Shown piece by piece: positions 46,879 to 57,633 of a stretch of DNA of 64,000 nt (position 1 is its first letter; every line of letters starts with the position of its first letter). The translations under genes were made by a program, and so were the position numbers. The notes under the pieces were generated by a model that did not search any database, was not told where the DNA came from, and saw nothing but the letters and a program-made list of their open reading frames with translations. Source of the DNA: Pseudomonas sp. Irchel 3E20 (GTDB lineage Bacteria; Pseudomonadota; Gammaproteobacteria; Pseudomonadales; Pseudomonadaceae); contig NZ_FYEE01000010.1 in the NCBI RefSeq assembly GCF_900187645.1, positions 1 to 64,000 of the forward strand. The letters run 5' to 3'.

Positions 46879-47652
46879 ATGAAAACATTGAACGGCAAAA
46901 CCGCCCTGGTCACCGGCTCCACCAGCGGCATCGGCCTGGGCATTGCCCTGAGCCTGGCCAAGGCCGGCGCCAACCTGATCCTCAACGGCTTCGGCGACGC
47001 CTCGGCGGTAATCGCCCAGGTCGAGCACTATGGCGGGCGGGTCGGCCACCACGGCGCCGACGTCAGCGACCCGGCGCAGATCGCCGACATGCTCGCCTAC
47101 GCCGAGCGCGAGTTCGGCGGTGTCGACATCCTGGTCAACAACGCCGGCATCCAGCACGTGGCGGCGGTGGAGGCGTTCCCCGCCGAACGCTGGGACGCGA
47201 TCATCGCCATCAACCTGTCCGCGGTGTTCCACAGCACCCGCTTGAGCTTGCCGGGGATGAAAGCCAAGGGCTGGGGGCGGATCATCAACATCGCCTCGGT
47301 GCATGGCCAAGTCGGCTCGGTGGGCAAGGCCGCTTACGTGGCGGCCAAGCACGGGGTCATCGGCCTGACCAAAGTGGTGGGCCTGGAAACCGCCACCAGC
47401 AACGTCACCTGCAACGCCATCTGCCCCGGCTGGGTGCTCACGCCCCTGGTGCAAAAACAGATCGATGAACGCATTGCCAGCGGCATCGACCCGCAACAGG
47501 CCCAGCACGACCTGCTGGCCGAGAAACAACCGTCCCTGGCGTTCGTCACGCCCTCGCAACTGGGGGAGCTGGTACTGTTTTTATGCAGCGACGCCGGCAG
47601 CCAAGTGCGCGGCGCGGCGTGGAACATCGATGGCGGGTGGTTGGCCCAGTAA
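46879..47652 (+). CDS. bdhA: 3-hydroxybutyrate dehydrogenase
   Basis: 257 residues, classical SDR. TGSTSGIGLGI binds the nucleotide, LVNNAGIQH follows, and the Ser-Tyr-Lys triad is in NIASVHGQVGSVGKAAYVAAK. The C-terminal QKQIDERIASGIDPQQ and DGGWLAQ fit bacterial D-3-hydroxybutyrate dehydrogenases. It oxidises D-3-hydroxybutyrate to acetoacetate with NAD+. It is the second gene of the operon, with the acetoacetate-activating enzyme next, so the three gene products form one catabolic route. The ATG at 46879 matches the family start. Confidence 0.95.
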   Translation: MKTLNGKTALVTGSTSGIGLGIALSLAKAGANLILNGFGDASAVIAQVEHYGGRVGHHGADVSDPAQIADMLAYAEREFGGVDILVNNAGIQHVAAVEAFPAERWDAIIAINLSAVFHSTRLSLPGMKAKGWGRIINIASVHGQVGSVGKAAYVAAKHGVIGLTKVVGLETATSNVTCNAICPGWVLTPLVQKQIDERIASGIDPQQAQHDLLAEKQPSLAFVTPSQLGELVLFLCSDAGSQVRGAAWNIDGGWLAQ

Positions 47653-47671
47653 GGCCCATCGCTGCCGTCGT

Positions 47672-47695
47672 AGCCAGCGGGCTGGCCCGCTGGCT
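47672..47695 (+). other. stable intra-operon hairpin between bdhA and aacS
   Basis: AGCCAGCGGGC (47672-47682) pairs perfectly with GCCCGCTGGCT (47685-47695), 20 bp after the bdhA stop and before the aacS Shine-Dalgarno. It has no T-run and could set differential expression or protect the upstream mRNA. It belongs to the REP-like family. Confidence 0.6.
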
Positions 47696-47718
47696 GCACA
47701 CAACAATAAGAGGCCTCT

Positions 47719-49674
<1,956 letters not shown>

Positions 49675-49721
49675 CCCGGCCGGGGCTGCTGGGCGGCCCT
49701 TAGGCACCTGTGGGGGACGAG

Positions 49722-49796
49722 TGTGTGGGAGCGAGCCTGCTCGCGATGAGGCCGGTACAGCCCAGACCGCCATCGCGAGCAGGCTCGCTCCCACAA
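49722..49796. repeat. REP pair (BIME)
   Basis: GTGTGGGAGCGAGCCTGCTC (from 49722) and its inverted partner GAGCAGGCTCGCTCCCACAA (ending 49796) are nearly perfect arms separated by about 25 bp, between aacS and the histidine kinase. Confidence 0.9.
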
Positions 49797-49894
49797 GGGT
49801 TGTTGCCCCGCCACCTGGTTGCCCCACCACCGCCAGGCGTTGTGCCCCACGCCCGGGCGCCGCACAATCGCGCCTCAGCCTCAGGACCTTGCCG

Positions 49895-52429
49895 ATGACC
49901 ACCGCCGCCACCAACGAAGCCCAAGCCCTGATCTCACGCCTGGACTGGGCCGCCAGCCCCCTGGGCGCCGCAGCGGCGTGGCCGCAGAGCCTGCGCACGG
50001 CGGTGGATATCGTGATCCACTCGCCCATGCCCATGCTGCTGCTCTGGGGCCCGCAACTGACCCAGCTCTACAACGACGGCTTCGCCCTGCTGGCCGGCAA
50101 CAAGCACCCCCACGCCTTCGGCCAGCCCACCCACCAGGTGTGGCCCGCGCTCAAGGACTTCACCGCGCCCATCTACGACGCCGTGCTGCAAGGCCAGGTA
50201 CGCACTTACAGCGAGCAATACTTCAACCTGCAACACGACGACGGCCAAAGCGACCTGTGGCTGGACCTCACCTACAGCCCGATCCGCGACGAACGCGGGC
50301 ACGTAGCGGGTATCCTCGTCACCGCCATCGAAACCAACGAACGCCGGCGCGTGGCCCTGGAGCTGAAAAAACGCTCCGAGGCCAACCTACAGGCCCGCCA
50401 GGAATCGGAAGAGCGCCTGCGCCTGGCCCTGGCCGCCACCGACGCCGTGGGCACCTGGGACTGGGACATCCGCGAAGACCGCTTCATCGCCGACAGCCAT
50501 TTCGCCACCCTGCACGGCGTGGACCCGACCCAGGCCGGCGAGTTGCCCATCAGCGCCTACCTGAGCGGCGTGCACCCCGAAGACCGCGGCATGATTGCCC
50601 GCAGCATCAAGCACTGCATCACCCACGGCACCGAGTACGCCGAGGAATACCGCTTGCTGCTGGCCGACGGCAGCCTGCGCTGGGTGTTTGCCCGCGGGCG
50701 CTGCTACAAGGACCACCACGGTCGGCCGCTGCGTTTTCTCGGCGCGGCCCTGGACCTCACCGACCGCAAGCAGATCGAACAGGCCCTGCGTCAGAGCCAG
50801 ACCGAGTTGCAGCTGATTATCAACGCCATGCCGGTGTTGATCGGCTACGTCGACCAGCAAGAATGCTTTCGCCTGAACAACAGCGCCTACTTGGACTGGT
50901 TCGGCCTCACACCTCAAGAGTTGTACGGCAAGAGCATCCGCGAGGTGATGGGCGATGCCGACTACCAGGAACGCCACGCCCACATCGCCCAGGCCCTGGC
51001 GGGTAAGCCGTGCAGCTTCGAGGCCACCTCCCGGCACCGCGACGGGCGCCTGCGCCACGCGTTGATGAAGTACTTGCCGCGCCTGGGCGCGGACGGTGCG
51101 GTCAACGGCTTCTACATCTTTGTGATCGACGACACCGAGCGCAAACAGACCGAAGCGGCCCTGCGCAACCTCAACGAAACCCTGGAAGAACGGGTCGCCG
51201 AGCGCACCCGCGAACTGGCCGACGCCAACCAGCGCCTGCAAAACGAGATGTTCGAGCGCGAGCGCGTCGAGGATGCCCTGCGCCATGCGCAAAAAATGGA
51301 AGCGGTGGGCCAACTCACCGGCGGCATCGCCCATGACTTCAACAACATGCTCACCGGCATCATCGGCAGCCTGGACCTGATGCAGCGCTACATCGCCGAC
51401 GGGCGCGCCGATGAGATCGACCGTTTCACCGAAGCCGCCGTGACCTCGGCCAAGCGCGCGGCGGCCCTGACCCATCGCCTGCTGGCGTTCTCCCGTCGCC
51501 AGTCGCTGAACCGCCAACCCCTGGACCCCAACACCCTGGTGCGCTCGCTCGAAGAGCTGTTTTTGCGCACCAAGGGCGAACACATCCGCTTCAAGGTGCA
51601 ACTGAGCGACAACGTCTGGCCGGTAAACACCGACGCCGGGCAACTGGAAAACGCCCTGCTCAACCTGGTCATCAACGCCCGCGACGCCATGCCCGACGGC
51701 GGCGAACTGCTGATCGAAACCGCCAACAGCTACCTCGACGGCACCGACATCAGCACCCTGGAACCGGTCAAGGCCGGGGATTACGTGATGCTCGCCGTCA
51801 GCGACAACGGCGCCGGCATGAGCCCACGGGTGCTGGCCAAGGCCTTCGACCCGTTCTTCACCACCAAACCCATCGGCCAGGGCACGGGGCTGGGGTTGTC
51901 GATGATCTACGGCTTCGCCCAGCAGTCGGGTGGCCACGTCACCCTGAGCAGCCAACCGGGCCTGGGCACCTGCGTGCGCCTGTACCTGCCGCGCCTGCAC
52001 AATGCCGCGCCGCTGGAAGAAGCCCTGATGGGCAGCGCCCAGGCGCCCTGCGCCCGCGCCGGCGAGTCGGTGGTAGTGGTGGAGGACGACCCGGCGGTGC
52101 GCATGCTGGTGCTCGATGTGTTGAGCGAATTGGGCTACAGCGCCCATGAAGCGGTGGACGCCCCCGGCGCCTTGGCGCTGCTGGAGTCCGAGTTGCGGGT
52201 GGATTTGCTGGTGACCGACGTGGGCCTGCCGGGTATGAACGGCCGGCAACTGGCGGAAATCGCCCGCCAGCACCGGCCCGGGCTCAAGGTGCTGTTCATG
52301 ACCGGTTACGCCGAGAAAGCCGCCGAACGCCAGGGCTTTCTCGACGAAGGCATGGACCTGGTGACCAAGCCGTTTTCCATCGACCTGCTGGCCATCAAAA
52401 TTCGCCGCATGATCGGCCAGCCCCAGTGA
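49895..52429 (+). CDS. hybrid sensor histidine kinase, PAS-PAS-HK-REC
   Basis: 844 residues with no membrane segment, thus a cytoplasmic sensor. Three PAS/PAC-like regions (about 15-155, 165-300, 310-430; for example YSPIRDERGHVAGILVTAIE) precede a coiled coil (LEERVAERTRELADANQ), a DHp helix with phosphoacceptor His480 (GGIAHDFNNMLTGI), an ATPase domain (NDSGAGM-like DNGAGM, GLGLSMIYGF) and a receiver with phosphorylation Asp775 (LLVTDVGLPGMNG). It lacks an HPt domain, so it needs an external phosphotransfer partner. The ATG at 49895 (MTTAATNEAQ) starts the first PAS; the upstream open frame reads through REP arms. Its ligand and targets are unknown. Confidence 0.93.
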   Translation: MTTAATNEAQALISRLDWAASPLGAAAAWPQSLRTAVDIVIHSPMPMLLLWGPQLTQLYNDGFALLAGNKHPHAFGQPTHQVWPALKDFTAPIYDAVLQGQVRTYSEQYFNLQHDDGQSDLWLDLTYSPIRDERGHVAGILVTAIETNERRRVALELKKRSEANLQARQESEERLRLALAATDAVGTWDWDIREDRFIADSHFATLHGVDPTQAGELPISAYLSGVHPEDRGMIARSIKHCITHGTEYAEEYRLLLADGSLRWVFARGRCYKDHHGRPLRFLGAALDLTDRKQIEQALRQSQTELQLIINAMPVLIGYVDQQECFRLNNSAYLDWFGLTPQELYGKSIREVMGDADYQERHAHIAQALAGKPCSFEATSRHRDGRLRHALMKYLPRLGADGAVNGFYIFVIDDTERKQTEAALRNLNETLEERVAERTRELADANQRLQNEMFERERVEDALRHAQKMEAVGQLTGGIAHDFNNMLTGIIGSLDLMQRYIADGRADEIDRFTEAAVTSAKRAAALTHRLLAFSRRQSLNRQPLDPNTLVRSLEELFLRTKGEHIRFKVQLSDNVWPVNTDAGQLENALLNLVINARDAMPDGGELLIETANSYLDGTDISTLEPVKAGDYVMLAVSDNGAGMSPRVLAKAFDPFFTTKPIGQGTGLGLSMIYGFAQQSGGHVTLSSQPGLGTCVRLYLPRLHNAAPLEEALMGSAQAPCARAGESVVVVEDDPAVRMLVLDVLSELGYSAHEAVDAPGALALLESELRVDLLVTDVGLPGMNGRQLAEIARQHRPGLKVLFMTGYAEKAAERQGFLDEGMDLVTKPFSIDLLAIKIRRMIGQPQ

Positions 52430-52481
52430 TTTGCGGCATAATCGCGCCCCGCTGCCATTCCCGCGTCAAGGTCACTGCCCG

Positions 52482-52757
52482 ATGAAAGCCCAAGCCCGCC
52501 ATATCCTGGTCAAAACCGCCGAAGAAGCCGAACAACTCAAACAACGCATCGCCAAGGGCGAAGCCTTTGACGTGCTGGCCAAAAAGTACTCCACCTGCCC
52601 CTCCGGCAAACGCGGCGGCGACCTGGGCGAAGTGCGCCCAGGGCAAATGGTCGGTGCCATCGACCAGGTGATCTTCAAAAAGCCCCTGCGCACCGTGCAT
52701 GGGCCGATCAAGAGCAAATTCGGCTATCACCTGGTGCAGGTGTTCTACCGCGACTGA
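52482..52757 (+). CDS. second parvulin-type peptidyl-prolyl isomerase
   Basis: 91 residues, paralogue of the gene at 37458. MKAQARHILVKTAEEAEQLK, GGDLGEVRPGQMVGAID and KSKFGYHLVQVFYRD are parvulin signatures. The ATG at 52482 is used, because the in-frame ATG at 52431 adds an Arg/Pro-rich stretch. It lies 52 bp after the histidine kinase. Both copies are PpiC-type, single-domain and cytosolic; the reason for two copies is unclear. Confidence 0.92.
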   Translation: MKAQARHILVKTAEEAEQLKQRIAKGEAFDVLAKKYSTCPSGKRGGDLGEVRPGQMVGAIDQVIFKKPLRTVHGPIKSKFGYHLVQVFYRD

Positions 52758-52793
52758 ACCCACCGCGGGCAGGCTTATGGGGGGGCTGGCCTG

Positions 52794-52944
52794 TGTGGGG
52801 GCGGGCCTGCCCGCGATAGCGCCATTGCAAGCGCTAGAGGGCCATCGGCTGTACCGGCCTCATCGCGGGCAGGGCCCGCTCCCACCGTTGAGCGGTGGTG
52901 TGGGTGCGTTCCCTCTGTGGGAGCGAGCCTACTCGCGATGGCGG
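52794..52944. repeat. composite BIME; right part repeated in inverse at 54766
   Basis: REP arms occur at about 52794 (TGTGGGGGCGGGCCTGCCCG), 52864 (GGGCAGGGCCCGCTCCCACC) and 52914 (CTGTGGGAGCGAGCCTACTC). The 81-bp stretch 52864-52944 is the inverse of 54766-54846 with three mismatches. It lies in the 263-bp gap downstream of the D-threonine aldolase-like gene; no gene is present. Confidence 0.92.
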
Positions 52945-53020
52945 TGACGAACGAAGACCGTTGCTCCCACAAAAAGCACCCTGCACAACCGCCGAGTCGC
53001 GCGCTGAGAGTTGCCGCGAG

Positions 53021-54232
53021 CTAGAAACACGTCTCCAGGCACTCCACCACCCGCCACTGCTCGTCCACCAGCAACCCTACCCGCCATTTGTCGAAACTCA
53101 GGCACGGGTGCGAGGTGCCGAAGGCGATGATGTCGCCGATGCGCAACTCAAGGCCTGGGGCCAGCGTCATGAAGGCATGCTGGTCCATCACCGCCGTAAC
53201 CCGGCAACCCGCCACATCCCCCGCCACCGTTGCCCCGGCGCGATAGCCGCGCAACGGCACCGGCAGCCCGGCGTCGTAGGCCACGTCGCGCTTGCCCAGG
53301 GCCACCACGGCCAGGCCCGGCTCGGGCAGCGACTGCACATGGGCCCAGACCTCCAGGGCCGGGCGCAGGCCTTCGTGCAGGTCGGCGCGGCGCTCCAGCA
53401 CCCCGCACTGGGCGTCCTTGTAGATGCCGTGGTCATGGGCCACGTAACTGCCGGGGCGTAGCACGCTGAGAAAGCGCCCGCTGGCATTGCGGCTGGCGAA
53501 GGCTTCGGCGACCAAGTCGTACCAGGCCGAACCGGACGCGGTGACGATCGGCCGGGCCAGGGCAAAGGCGCCCTCAGCCTGCAAATCCACCGCCAGGCGC
53601 ACCAGGGACGCGGCGAACTCACGGATACCGCTGCTGGCATGCTCGCCGTGGATCACCCCTTCGTAGCCCTCGATGCCGGTCAAGGCCAGCGCCGGCCGGG
53701 CCCCGATGGCGCGGGCCAGGTCGAGCACCTCTTGCTCACTGCGACAGCCACAGCGCCCACCGACCACGCCGTATTCGATCATCACATTCAGGCGCAGCCC
53801 CCGTTCCCCGAAGAACGCCGCCAGATCGGCGACGTTGTCCGGGTGATCCACCAGGCAGTGGAACTCGAAGGTCGGGTCGGCGAGCAACTGGGCAATCAAC
53901 GCCATATTGGCCGCGCCCACCAATTGGTTGGCCATCAACACCCGACGCACGCCGTGGGCGTATGCGGCGCGGGTCTGCACCGCGGTGGCCAGGGTGATGC
54001 CCCAGGCGCCGGCGGCCAGTTGCCGGGCAAACAGCGCCGGCATCATGGTGGTTTTGCCGTGGGGCGCCAACTCGGCGCCGCTGGCACGGGCAAAGGCTTG
54101 CATCCAGTGCAGGTTGTGCGCCAGCGCGGCGCCGTTGAGCACCAGCGCGGGCAGGCTGACATCGTGCAACAGGCTGGCACCGCACGGGGCGGCGCCTTTT
54201 TCTACGGCGGGCAGGTTCAAAGGGACGGGCAT
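53021..54232 (-). CDS. PLP-dependent D-threonine aldolase/D-serine dehydratase-like amino acid deaminase
   Basis: 403 residues. The alanine-racemase-like N-terminal barrel holds the PLP lysine Lys60 (ELAPHGKTTMMPALF). The C-terminal DSD1-type domain carries metal-binding His375 and Cys377 (FGTSHPCLSFDKW). Family members act on D-threonine or D-serine or other beta-hydroxy D-amino acids; the substrate is not settled here. It ends 42 bp after the RidA gene on the same strand; RidA destroys the enamine/imine products that PLP deaminases release. The pair is flanked by inverted copies of one REP element. ATG 54232 was chosen on family start (MPVPLNLPAVEKG) and the Shine-Dalgarno GGAGCC-like upstream sequence. 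Confidence 0.88.
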   Translation of the reverse strand: MPVPLNLPAVEKGAAPCGASLLHDVSLPALVLNGAALAHNLHWMQAFARASGAELAPHGKTTMMPALFARQLAAGAWGITLATAVQTRAAYAHGVRRVLMANQLVGAANMALIAQLLADPTFEFHCLVDHPDNVADLAAFFGERGLRLNVMIEYGVVGGRCGCRSEQEVLDLARAIGARPALALTGIEGYEGVIHGEHASSGIREFAASLVRLAVDLQAEGAFALARPIVTASGSAWYDLVAEAFASRNASGRFLSVLRPGSYVAHDHGIYKDAQCGVLERRADLHEGLRPALEVWAHVQSLPEPGLAVVALGKRDVAYDAGLPVPLRGYRAGATVAGDVAGCRVTAVMDQHAFMTLAPGLELRIGDIIAFGTSHPCLSFDKWRVGLLVDEQWRVVECLETCF

Positions 54233-54274
54233 GGTCCGGCTCCAGGGGTCGAGGTGATCGGCGGCACTGAGGGT

Positions 54275-54664
54275 TCAGGCTTTTTTCTTGTAGGCCACGC
54301 AGTCGATCTCCACCTTGCAGTCGACCATCATGCTCGCCTGCACGCAGGCCCGGGCCGGCGCGTGCTCGCTGCTGAAATATTCGGCGAAGACTTTGTTGAA
54401 GCTCCAGAAGTCCCGCGGGTCGTCCAGCCACACGCCGGTGCGCACCACGTCTTCGAGGCCATAGCCGGCCTCGTGGAGAATGGCGATCAGGTTGCGCATG
54501 GCCTGGTGGGTTTGCTCGACGATCCCGCCGTTGATGATCTCGCCATCAAGGGCCGGCACCTGGCCCGACACATACAACCAGCCATCGGCCTCCACCGCCC
54601 GGGCAAAAGGCCGGGGCTGGCCACCACCGGCGGTGCTGCCGGTGCCGTAACGGGTAATGCTCAT
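54275..54664 (-). CDS. RidA family enamine/imine deaminase
   Basis: 129 residues. Start MSITRYGTGSTAGGGQPRPF with YVSGQVPALDGEI, then YGLEDVVRTGVWLDDPRDF and the active-site Arg in ARACVQASMMVDCKVEIDCVAY. RidA hydrolyses reactive 2-aminoacrylate-type enamines and imines to ketoacids and ammonia. It is the first gene of a two-gene operon with the aldolase/deaminase at 53021, which fits that role. The ATG at 54664 has AGGAGC upstream; the frame is open further but with REP-derived sequence. Confidence 0.93.
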   Translation of the reverse strand: MSITRYGTGSTAGGGQPRPFARAVEADGWLYVSGQVPALDGEIINGGIVEQTHQAMRNLIAILHEAGYGLEDVVRTGVWLDDPRDFWSFNKVFAEYFSSEHAPARACVQASMMVDCKVEIDCVAYKKKA

Positions 54665-54765
54665 ATCGGTTGCTCCTTGGCTTAGCGGGAAAACAGCGCC
54701 AAGCCTAGCACTCGGCGCCGCCACAATAGAGGCACCCGTGCTGGCCAACCTGTGGGGCCGGAATG

Positions 54766-54848
54766 CCGCCATCGCGAGCAGGCTCGCTCCCACAGAGGGA
54801 ACACACCCACACCACCGCTCAACGGTGGGAGCAGGCCCTGCCCGCGAA
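54766..54848. repeat. BIME, inverse copy of 52864-52944
   Basis: The sequence from 54766 to 54846 reads, on the minus strand, as the 81-bp block 52864-52944 with three mismatches. It includes two opposed REP arms around the spacer GTTGAGCGGTGGTGTGGGTG. It lies between the RidA gene start and the LysR gene stop. Confidence 0.92.
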
Positions 54849-54866
54849 GGCGCGCGCACTCAAGCG

Positions 54867-55751
54867 CTACCCGGTTGCACCCTGGCCGGCGCTACGCACC
54901 TGTTCGATATAGCGCACCACCGCCGGAGCCTTTTCAAAGCGCCGGTGGATCAGCGACAGCCAGGAACTGGCCGGGCTGTCCGCGATGGGCCGGTAGACCA
55001 CGTTGGGCAGGCTGACATGGCCCACCACCGAGGCCGGCACCACGGCCACGCCCTGGCCCAATGACACCAGGGCGATCACCGCCACCAGCCCACCCGGTTG
55101 CGGCCCCAGGCGCGGGGCGAAACCGCCCTGGGCGGCGACCTGCAAGGTGCCGCTGACCTGTTCGGGAAGGATGAAGGTCTGCGCCTGCAAATGCTCGGCG
55201 TTGATTTGCGCCAAGCGGCACAGCCAGGAATCGGCGCTCAGGGCCAGGACAAAGCCTTCGCTGTCCAGCCGCACAGCCTCCAGGCCTTCGGGCAGGGTCA
55301 TGGGCGAACGGATGTAGCCAATATCGAAACGCCCCTCGGCCACCCGCCCCGGCAACGCCGCCATGGCGCTTTCGCGCACGCTGAGGCTGACGTCCGGGCA
55401 GGCGTAGCTGAAGGCCTGCACCTGTTTTTGCAACAGCCCCGAGTACACCGCCGACGCCACGTAGCCCAACTCGATGTGGCCGATTTCACCGCGCCCGGCA
55501 CGCTGGGCGTTGCGCTGGGCCAGCTCGAACTGGCGCACCGTGGCCTCGGCCTCGATCAGCAGCGTCGCCCCGGCCTCGGTCAGGCTGACTTGGCGCTGCT
55601 GGCGCAGGAACAGGCGCGTGCCCAGGGCGTGCTCCATGTCCTGGATCTGCCGGGTCAGGGTCGGCGGCGCGATGCCCAGTTGCTCGGCGGCGCGGGTGAA
55701 ATTGCGCTGGCGGGCGACGGCGAGGAAATAGCGGAAGTGGCGGATTTCCAT
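54867..55751 (-). CDS. LysR-family transcriptional regulator
   Basis: 294 residues. The N-terminal HTH is RHFRYFLAVARQRNFTRAAEQLGIAPPTLTRQIQDME; a PBP2-type effector domain follows (about 90-285, EIGHIELGYVASAVYSGLLQ), closest in appearance to the BenM/CatM group. It is divergent from a DHA2 exporter 102 bp away, and an inverted repeat (55785-55826) lies between them, so it probably controls that gene. The effector is unknown. The stop is next to the BIME at 54766. Confidence 0.93.
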   Translation of the reverse strand: MEIRHFRYFLAVARQRNFTRAAEQLGIAPPTLTRQIQDMEHALGTRLFLRQQRQVSLTEAGATLLIEAEATVRQFELAQRNAQRAGRGEIGHIELGYVASAVYSGLLQKQVQAFSYACPDVSLSVRESAMAALPGRVAEGRFDIGYIRSPMTLPEGLEAVRLDSEGFVLALSADSWLCRLAQINAEHLQAQTFILPEQVSGTLQVAAQGGFAPRLGPQPGGLVAVIALVSLGQGVAVVPASVVGHVSLPNVVYRPIADSPASSWLSLIHRRFEKAPAVVRYIEQVRSAGQGATG

Positions 55752-55784
55752 GGGGCATTAGCTCAAAGGTAATGAAAGGCTCGC

Positions 55785-55826
55785 GGCCAGCTAACGAAGT
55801 GCCAGTAGCACCGCGCTAAGCTGGCC
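55785..55826. promoter_or_regulatory. inverted repeat between LysR and MFS genes
   Basis: GGCCAGCT (55785-55792) and AGCTGGCC (55819-55826) are perfect inverted half-sites, 26 nt apart, in the 102-bp divergent intergenic region. The extended arms (GGCCAGCTAACG versus CGCTAAGCTGGCC) remain similar. It may be the LysR operator. Confidence 0.5.
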
Positions 55827-55853
55827 AGACCGCCACCATAGAGAGCACAGGCC

Positions 55854-57491
55854 ATGGCCGTCAAACCCGAGCAGCCCGCCCCAGAGGGCATTGCCCAGCA
55901 GGCAATCAAAAAACCCGTGAGCCCGCGCCTGACCCTGCTCACCGCGTCCGGGGTGTGTTCGTTGATCGTGCTCGACACCAATATCGTTGCGGTGACATTG
56001 CCGAGTATTGCCCGGGACTTGGGGGCGAACTTCGCCGATATCGAATGGGTGGTGAGTGCCTACATGCTCGCCTTCGCCGCGCTGCTGCTGCCCGCCGGGA
56101 GCATCGCCGACCGCTTTGGCCGGCAGAAAACCCTGCTCTGGGGCCTGAGCATCTTCATCCTCGCCTCCATCGGCTGCGGCGCGGCGCCCAGCGCGCTGTT
56201 CCTGGACATCGCCCGCGCCATCAAGGGCGTTGGCGCGGCGCTGCTGCTGACCTCGGCCCTGGCGTCCATTGGCCATACCTTCCACGACGAGGTCGAGCGG
56301 GCCAAGGCCTGGGCCTTCTGGGGCGCGTGCATGGGCGTGGCGATGACCGCCGCGCCCACGGTGGGCGGGCTGGTCACCGAGTTCCTCGGCTGGCGCTGGA
56401 TCTTCTACCTCAACCTGCCCGTGGGCCTGCTGCTGATGGCGATGGTCTGGCGCGCCGTGCCGGAGTCCCGCGATTCCCAGGCCGCACGCCTGGACCCTTG
56501 GGGCAGCCTGGCCTTCAGCGCCAGTTTGCTGTGTTTGATCTGGGGCCTGATCGAAGCCAACCGCATCGGCTGGGACAGCCCCGTGACCTATGCGCGCCTG
56601 CTCGGCGGCGTGGCGTTGCTGGGGCTGTTCGTGGTGATCGAACGCCTGCAACGGCGGCCCATGGTGGATTTGCAGCTGTTCAAGCACCCGCGCTTTATCG
56701 GCGCCCTGCTCGGGATGTTTGCCTACGCCGGTTGCGCCCAGGTGATGATGACCCTGCTGCCGTTTTACCTACAAAACGGCTTGGGCTTCAGCGCCATCGC
56801 TTCAGGGCTGGGCATGCTGCCGTTCGCCCTGACCATGCTGATCTGCCCGCGCATCGGCGTGCGCCTGGCCAGCCGCTACGCCCCGGCCACCCTGATGGCG
56901 GCGGGCCTGACCCTGGTGGGCCTGGGCAACTTGCTGAGCGCTTGGGCGACCCAGGCCGGCGGCTACCTGGGTTTCGCCCTGGCGATCGCGGTGACCGGCG
57001 CCGGCGCGGGGCTGCTCAATGGCGACACACAGAAAAACATCATGGCCTGCGTGCCCCGCGACCGCGCCGGCATGGCCTCGGGCATGAGCACCACCATGCG
57101 CTTTAGCGCCATCATGCTGGCCATCGGCGTGTTCGGCGCCCTGCTCGCCAGCCACACCGAGCAGTTACTCCACGCCAGCCTCAGCGCACAGGCCGGGCAA
57201 TGGCTGGGCCAGGTGCAGGAGATCGCCTCGCGGGTGGTGGCCGGCGACATGAACGCCGCCCTCAGCACCCTGCCCGACACCGCCCGCGCCAGCGTCGAGC
57301 CCCTGGCGCGTCAGGCCTTTGTCGGCGGCTTCAGCCGCGTCCTCACCGTGGCCGGCCTCCTCGCCCTGCTGGGCGCCTGGGTGGTGGGCACCTTGATGCG
57401 CCATCCCATTCCCCAGCAGCAAACCAATTGCCGCAGTGGGTGCGAGCCTGCTCGCGATGAGGCCGGCACCTTCCACAAAGGTTCTGCCTGA
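55854..57491 (+). CDS. DHA2-type MFS drug exporter (EmrB/QacA family)
   Basis: 545 residues, fourteen membrane segments. The N-terminal polar tail is followed by VCSLIVLDTNIVAVTLPSIA, the D1-type motif of the family, and motif A GSIADRFGRQKTLLWG; motif C-like GVGAALLLTSALASIG is in segment five. It is expected to expel toxic organic compounds using proton motive force. No membrane-fusion partner gene is adjacent. The C-terminal tail after PIPQQQTN (about the last 20 residues, with CEPARDEAGTFH) is encoded by a REP arm and is probably not ancestral. Divergent from the LysR gene at 54867. Confidence 0.93.
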   Translation: MAVKPEQPAPEGIAQQAIKKPVSPRLTLLTASGVCSLIVLDTNIVAVTLPSIARDLGANFADIEWVVSAYMLAFAALLLPAGSIADRFGRQKTLLWGLSIFILASIGCGAAPSALFLDIARAIKGVGAALLLTSALASIGHTFHDEVERAKAWAFWGACMGVAMTAAPTVGGLVTEFLGWRWIFYLNLPVGLLLMAMVWRAVPESRDSQAARLDPWGSLAFSASLLCLIWGLIEANRIGWDSPVTYARLLGGVALLGLFVVIERLQRRPMVDLQLFKHPRFIGALLGMFAYAGCAQVMMTLLPFYLQNGLGFSAIASGLGMLPFALTMLICPRIGVRLASRYAPATLMAAGLTLVGLGNLLSAWATQAGGYLGFALAIAVTGAGAGLLNGDTQKNIMACVPRDRAGMASGMSTTMRFSAIMLAIGVFGALLASHTEQLLHASLSAQAGQWLGQVQEIASRVVAGDMNAALSTLPDTARASVEPLARQAFVGGFSRVLTVAGLLALLGAWVVGTLMRHPIPQQQTNCRSGCEPARDEAGTFHKGSA

Positions 57492-57633
57492 ACCAGCGCT
57501 ATCGCCGGCCAGCCGTTTTCCTACAAAGGATGCGCAATACAGTTGCAACGGCGCCACACCCTGGCGGCTGGCTACAGTTCGTGCTACCAAGTCAGGGCCG
57601 GCCGCGTATTTCCCGCGCCACAAAGGAGCGCCC

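Noticed and set aside
52794..54848. REP elements interpreted as terminal repeats of an insertion sequence
   Set aside because: No transposase is present, the repeats belong to the REP family scattered through the window, and no target-site duplication is apparent.
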